DNA from: Clostridia bacterium
GTDB taxonomy: Bacteria > Bacillota > Clostridia > Christensenellales > Aristaeellaceae
NCBI GenBank assembly: GCA_017509255.1
Contig: JAFWQA010000001.1
Span: 186,001 to 250,000 of the forward strand
Direction of reading: 5' to 3'
Length of the DNA: 64,000 nucleotides
This document shows, one piece after another, positions 60,591 to 64,000 of the stretch. The position numbers and the translations under genes are program-made. Positions within the stretch are counted from its first letter, which is position 1, and each line of letters begins with the position of its first letter. The notes beneath the pieces are model-generated. The model was not told the DNA's origin. It did not search any database and worked only from the letters and a program-made list of their open reading frames with translations.

Positions 60591-61115
60591 TCATTCTGCT
60601 GCCGGCCTGTACCACAGCTGTGCTTCCACATATCCATACGGAGCAATACTTCGGATCAGACTATCCGGAGAATCATCAAAGGCATGCAGTCTTTCAATGA
60701 ACATCTGTTTTGTCAATACTTCCAATGGATCGTTCCTTGAGAGTATTGCGCAGCTGTCACCGGGAGTAAAACTGATCAGCTCATCCGGGATCTCATCCAA
60801 AGGGATCCGCAGACTGTCACCCTCATCAAACCATGTTTTCAGGTAATCGCTTTCCCCCAGGACAAAACTGTAAGGATGCTCCAGCTGAGGTTTTCCGCCC
60901 AGACAGATAAACTGCTCCCGCAGCAATTTGTCCGCTGCTTTTCTCAGCGGATAGTAATTTATGAAATCCGCAAAACGCCCGTAACTGGTCATACCTTTAT
61001 GCGCAGAGGCCAGTTCGGCAGCTTTCTGAAACGCTGCCTCCTCCGGGAGCAGCATGATATTCTTCCAGGGATCTGTCCCCTTTACATAGTAGTGTGTGAT
61101 GTACAACGAATTCAT
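60591..61115 (-). CDS. conserved protein of unknown function
   Basis: I do not know the function of this 174-residue protein. It starts MNSLYITHYYVKGTDPWKN and has a repeated LPEEAA/LASAHKG helical part, a YYPLRK segment and a C-terminal part with SYGRF, EQLWYRP-like aromatic residues. No signal peptide, membrane segment or Cys motif is seen. GGGAGAAG precedes ATG 61115. It belongs to an AT-richer stretch (59-62 kb) of small single genes. Confidence 0.6.
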   Translation of the reverse strand: MNSLYITHYYVKGTDPWKNIMLLPEEAAFQKAAELASAHKGMTSYGRFADFINYYPLRKAADKLLREQFICLGGKPQLEHPYSFVLGESDYLKTWFDEGDSLRIPLDEIPDELISFTPGDSCAILSRNDPLEVLTKQMFIERLHAFDDSPDSLIRSIAPYGYVEAQLWYRPAAE

Positions 61116-61197
61116 TTCTTCTCCCTGCCCCGTAAAATCCCGGGATTTCTGACTGGCAGGCATCCCTGCAAACTGGAATTTGTCTGATGTCACTTTC

Positions 61198-61713
61198 TTA
61201 TTTGTTCAGCTTATCTTGCGGAGTAAACTGAAAGCCTTCAAATACCCTCAAACCCTCATCCAACAGGATCTTACCGCCAATCACCTTTTGGCTTGTTCCA
61301 GAATTGATCAGACTCTCACAGGAAGGTTTTAATCTACCGCCGCTGATTTTGTTGATCTCATTCTGGGGAACAGAATAATATATTTGTCCAATCTTGGCCC
61401 ACTTGATTGCTCCCGAACACATCACACAGGGTTCAGCTGAACAAACCAGGATATAGTTTTCCAGATATACCCGCTTCTGTATCTGGCAGAACTCCCGAAT
61501 GACTTGGATTTCCGCATGCGCTGTTGGATCAGATCGTTCTATACTTTGGGAATGCGCTTTATGGCAAAAATGGTATTCCGGATCAAGTAATACTGCTCCG
61601 TATGGGTTTTCGCCTTTGCGCTTGGCGATTTCGGCTTCCTCAATTGCTATCCTCATAGCATCCTCGATCGACTGCCTTATTCCTGTATCGGAAAGCATTT
61701 GAGTGACGTCCAT
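61198..61713 (-). CDS. nucleoside/base deaminase (CMP/dCMP deaminase fold)
   Basis: This 171-residue protein has the zinc deaminase motifs HAEIQ (His66, Glu68) and PCVMC (Cys96, Cys99), the order of guanine and adenosine-type deaminases. Gene length suits a guanine or tRNA-adenosine-like deaminase, but the substrate is unknown. AGGAGG is 9 bases upstream of ATG 61713. It shares the AT-richer composition of its neighbours. Confidence 0.85.
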   Translation of the reverse strand: MDVTQMLSDTGIRQSIEDAMRIAIEEAEIAKRKGENPYGAVLLDPEYHFCHKAHSQSIERSDPTAHAEIQVIREFCQIQKRVYLENYILVCSAEPCVMCSGAIKWAKIGQIYYSVPQNEINKISGGRLKPSCESLINSGTSQKVIGGKILLDEGLRVFEGFQFTPQDKLNK

Positions 61714-61824
61714 TGGCTATTTCCTCCTGGAATTATTAAGACAATTTGCTATTTGAGTAAATTCCGATTTGTCGATAGTTGATTATCTCAAAGATATCTT
61801 CCGAGATTCCTTGCTTCCGGGATC

Positions 61825-62289
61825 CTATAACAGCGTGTCAAGTTCTTTGAGTAATTGCTGTTTCATCTTTTCCAGATCTTCTTTGCCGGGCTTTTCGGAA
61901 TCTGCGTACATCTTTTCCATCGGATACCACCAGGCCGGGCCTTTTCCTTTGTTACCGTACTCACCAAGGTCTCCGGTTTTTCGGGGGAACAGGTGCCAAT
62001 GGATATGAGCACCTCCTATGCCGTTGCCAAGGCATTCATAATTCATCTTCTCAGCACCGAAAGCATTACGGACAGCCTGGGCAACCATTGTCATTTCCTC
62101 AAGATGTTTTGCCCTGACCGCCGGCTCCAGGTCGAACAGTTCAACAACATGATCCTTATGAATAAACAACGTGTATCCCATAAAATGCTGGAAATCACCG
62201 ATGACCACGTATCCGGTTTCCAGTTCCTTTACAAAGTAAGGGTTGGTACCCTCCCGGATCATCCGGATTCTTTCGCATACGCCGCACAT
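61825..62289 (-). CDS. HIT-family hydrolase
   Basis: This 154-residue protein has CGVCERI near the start, with a zinc-type Cys pair, LGNGIGGAHIHWHLFPR containing the histidine triad (His95, His97, His99) and a long acidic C-terminal tail. It is diadenosine-tetraphosphate-hydrolase-like. A promoter cassette lies about 70 bases upstream. Confidence 0.87.
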   Translation of the reverse strand: MCGVCERIRMIREGTNPYFVKELETGYVVIGDFQHFMGYTLFIHKDHVVELFDLEPAVRAKHLEEMTMVAQAVRNAFGAEKMNYECLGNGIGGAHIHWHLFPRKTGDLGEYGNKGKGPAWWYPMEKMYADSEKPGKEDLEKMKQQLLKELDTLL

Positions 62290-62355
62290 TTTTGTGTCTC
62301 CCCGGTCTGTTATTTCAAAAGATATTTTTGCAAGACCTGTTCATTACAGGTACTC

Positions 62356-62390
62356 CATATGATACCCCAGCATAGCAAAAACAGCAATCG
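62356..62390 (-). promoter_or_regulatory. shared promoter cassette, copy 8 (divergent)
   Basis: The minus strand reads CGATTGCTGTTTTTGCT and then ATGCTGGGGTATCATATGG. The -10 box GTATCAT (62364-62359) is conserved, while the TG is displaced. It is 69 bases before the HIT gene. Confidence 0.5.
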
Positions 62391-62553
62391 CTTTCTCCCA
62401 AAGCGACAAAAATCCCGAAGCCAAAGCTCCGGGAAATCAGGCCGAACTGCCTGCCATCTCCTATGGCGGTTTGGTTTTTCGTGCTGTATAATGAAATGGT
62501 TTCCAGGGGCTGCGGTAATGTTGATTACCGGTCTGGAGCAAAGGAGGTTTTCC

Positions 62554-63360
62554 GTGAAAATCATTCTGTCCCGAAAAGGATTTGATTCTTCCAACGGCGG
62601 CTCTCCCAGTCCGATTATGCCGGATGGTTCTTTGCTTTCTATGCCAATTCCATCCGACAATAGTGCCCGATATACTGATCTTCATTACCACGGCCTTTCT
62701 TATTCTGACCTTCTGCACCAACTGAACCCGAAATTCGTTTATGACCATTGTCATGTTGATCCGGATATCAGGGAAGATGTGTGGGCGGGACGAATCCCAA
62801 ACTGGAAGCCTGCCTTCGGACAGGTCAATTCTGCTCAGGGTGTGTTGATGAATGCAGGCGTAGAACCGGGAGATATCTTTCTGTTCTTCGGTTGGTTCCG
62901 GAGAGCAGAGAAATATCAAGACTGCTATCGATTTATCAAAAGAAACGCAGGGACCTTCTATGATCATTCTGATCTGCACGTCATATACGGGTATATGCAA
63001 ATAGGCAGGATCATAACGAATCCGGGCGAAATAATCAGATACTCATGGCACCCTCATTCTGACCGGGAACATCTGAACAACCGTACTAATGCACTATATA
63101 TTCCCTCAGAGAAGCTGTCTCTGAATCCAAATCTGAAAGGATATGGAACTCTGAATTATAGGCAAGACCGGGTTTTGACAATGGAAAACCAAAACCGAGG
63201 CACATGGAATGCATATTCTTTTCTTATGCCGGAGAATGTGTATGGTGAACGCAAAAATTCCGCCAAAAAGGCCGGTCTGTTCTACAGCGGTATTTGGCAG
63301 GAGCTTGTCGTTTATGAATCCAATGGCCTGCTGGAATGGGTCAAAAGCATTGTCTGCTGA
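62554..63360 (+). CDS. Nmad3-like protein (putative nucleotide-modification associated)
   Basis: This 268-residue protein starts KIILSRKGFDSSNGG, then PSPIMPDGSLLSMPIP, which I recognise as the opening of Nmad3 family proteins, a family linked by genome context to modified DNA bases in phages and bacteria. The rest holds FGQVNSAQGVLMNAGVEPGDIFLFFGW, YGYMQIG and YRQDRVLTMEN. The start is GTG 62554, since AAAGGAGG is 7 bases upstream; the upstream open frame is chance. TATAAT at 62487-62492 may be the -10 box. Other modification genes are not seen nearby. It is followed by a terminator. Confidence 0.72.
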   Translation: MKIILSRKGFDSSNGGSPSPIMPDGSLLSMPIPSDNSARYTDLHYHGLSYSDLLHQLNPKFVYDHCHVDPDIREDVWAGRIPNWKPAFGQVNSAQGVLMNAGVEPGDIFLFFGWFRRAEKYQDCYRFIKRNAGTFYDHSDLHVIYGYMQIGRIITNPGEIIRYSWHPHSDREHLNNRTNALYIPSEKLSLNPNLKGYGTLNYRQDRVLTMENQNRGTWNAYSFLMPENVYGERKNSAKKAGLFYSGIWQELVVYESNGLLEWVKSIVC

Positions 63361-63374
63361 GAGCAATCGATCCA

Positions 63375-63406
63375 CCCGGGAGAGGCAGCAGCCTTTCCCG
63401 GGTTTT
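63375..63406 (+). terminator. intrinsic terminator of the Nmad3-like gene
   Basis: CCCGGGA and TCCCGGG enclose a 14-base loop and are followed by TTTTAT. Confidence 0.75.
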
Positions 63407-63731
63407 ATAATGTCCGCCGCCTCCGGGAAAACACAATGATAAAAATTTTCCGCCTACCTCACCGCTCCGCTGTAACCCGGCAGGGGAACGAACGGAGCGG
63501 CAGTCCGGTGGATTGCTGCCGTAGGCAGAGCGATGTGAGCGAGTCAATCGAACGAGCAATGCGACCGCTCCAAGGGAGCAGTGCGAAGATTGAGATTGCG
63601 GAATGCAAAACGAAAAAACCTGAAAAAACCGCCGGAAAAGCAAAACCCCGGGAGCATTGATTTTCAATGTCCCGGGGGAGTCGAAGCACCATTGTTCCGG
63701 TTACACGTCCGGCACCGTTATCCGACCGTCT
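63407..63731. other. 325-base region without a gene, rich in inverted repeats
   Basis: No coding sequence is convincing here. Several inverted repeats are present: CCGCTCCG/CGGAGCGG (63462-63500), GCTCC-AAG-GGAGC (63567-63579) and a CCCCGGGA..TCCCGGGGG hairpin with CATTGA/TCAATG inside (63646-63678). The last can end the convergent gene at 63732. The stretch could be a decayed repeat element or a structured RNA. Confidence 0.5.
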
Positions 63732-64000
63732 TCATTCGGGCAGAGATGTGATAAATGCCGAGATTTTCTTTGTGGTTTCTTCAACTGTTTCATTTCCGTT
63801 GTCAATAAAGAGTGAAAACTTCCCTTTATTTTTCCGGAACCACCGGTTGTATTCCAGGTGTGGCCGGATGATCTCATCCGAGGTGAATCCCCGTTCCGCC
63901 GGCCTGGCTTTCAGCCGCCTGTCAATGACTTCGTCCGGGGGACAAAGGGCAATAAAGTAGCTCGCTTCAATTTCTTCCGGAGCCGTCACCTTCGCGAAGT
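63732..64000 (-). CDS. P-loop kinase-like protein, C-terminal part (partial)
   Basis: The frame is open to the window edge, so the start and P-loop lie outside. The visible 89 residues contain a YFIALCPPDEVIDRRLKARP strand-helix and RPHLEYNRWFRKNKG, which resemble the C-terminal lid and helix of small nucleoside or shikimate-type kinases. An identity more precise than that cannot be given. Confidence 0.5.
   Translation of the reverse strand, partial: FAKVTAPEEIEASYFIALCPPDEVIDRRLKARPAERGFTSDEIIRPHLEYNRWFRKNKGKFSLFIDNGNETVEETTKKISAFITSLPE

Noticed and set aside
59002-62330. AT-rich repeat TATTTCAAAAGATATT near 60527 and 62311, with a related inverted form near 59002
   Set aside because: The copies are short and AT-rich, lie in an AT-richer stretch and show no consistent relation to genes; chance is a reasonable explanation.
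61855-62553. Open frame upstream of the Nmad3-like gene
   Set aside because: It overlaps the HIT gene on the other strand and has no ribosome site; GTG 62554 has AAAGGAGG.

Overview
The window looks like chromosomal DNA of an anaerobic Bacillota bacterium of class Clostridia, probably from gut or rumen. The support is strong AGGAGG-type ribosome sites, sigma-A promoters, Gram-positive style signal peptides, moderately high GC, secreted plant-polysaccharide and starch hydrolases, and an FTR1/P19 iron importer of the kind found in gut anaerobes. The exact lineage cannot be fixed from these genes. No rRNA, tRNA, CRISPR array, insertion sequence or phage gene was seen.

Layout. (1) 0-14 kb, carbohydrate use: the end of a CBM-bearing hydrolase, a secreted GH53 galactanase, an esterase, a maltodextrin-type ABC importer (binding protein, two permeases, ATPase), a divergent secreted GH13 amylase with a membrane protein behind it, and a GH127 beta-L-arabinofuranosidase. 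The binding-protein gene carries an in-frame TAA between the solute-binding domain and a starch-binding-like C-terminal domain. A palindrome GARCCGGTTC occurs at three places in the starch genes. (2) 14-17.5 kb: an EamA transporter, then a peroxide-defence operon (glutathione peroxidase, a thioredoxin-reductase-like flavoprotein without the usual NADPH motif, thioredoxin, an OhrR-like MarR repressor). (3) 17.6-27.6 kb, the most interesting part: a nine-gene iron-uptake operon (FTR1, P19, DUF2318 membrane protein, two FtsX/MacB permeases, ATPase, DUF4418 protein, a third FtsX permease and a second ATPase). One permease has a complete FMN-binding domain, with a flavinylation-type motif, inserted in its extracytoplasmic part. 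The operon is preceded by four copies of a 16-bp dyad, one inside the promoter and three in the leader, spaced at about 34, 67 and 66 bases. (4) 27.7-32.4 kb: an agr-like response regulator and kinase translationally coupled to a clostripain-family protease with an extreme Asp/Trp/Tyr-rich tail, divergent from a small secreted protein.

(5) 32.5-64 kb is a mosaic of small, mostly single-gene units, largely on the minus strand: NUDIX, HAD, GNAT (five), HIT (two), VOC (two), HEAT-repeat, PPOx and S51 proteins, an ECF sigma/anti-sigma pair, a MFS/CPBP/TetR operon, an APH-type kinase, an ANT-type nucleotidyltransferase, a chloramphenicol acetyltransferase remnant, a truncated methyltransferase and an Nmad3-like protein. 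Eight of the minus-strand units share a near-identical extended -10 promoter cassette. The region reads as an accessory zone for drug resistance, detoxification and nucleotide clean-up, assembled piecemeal. Base composition looks more AT-rich from about 59 to 63 kb.
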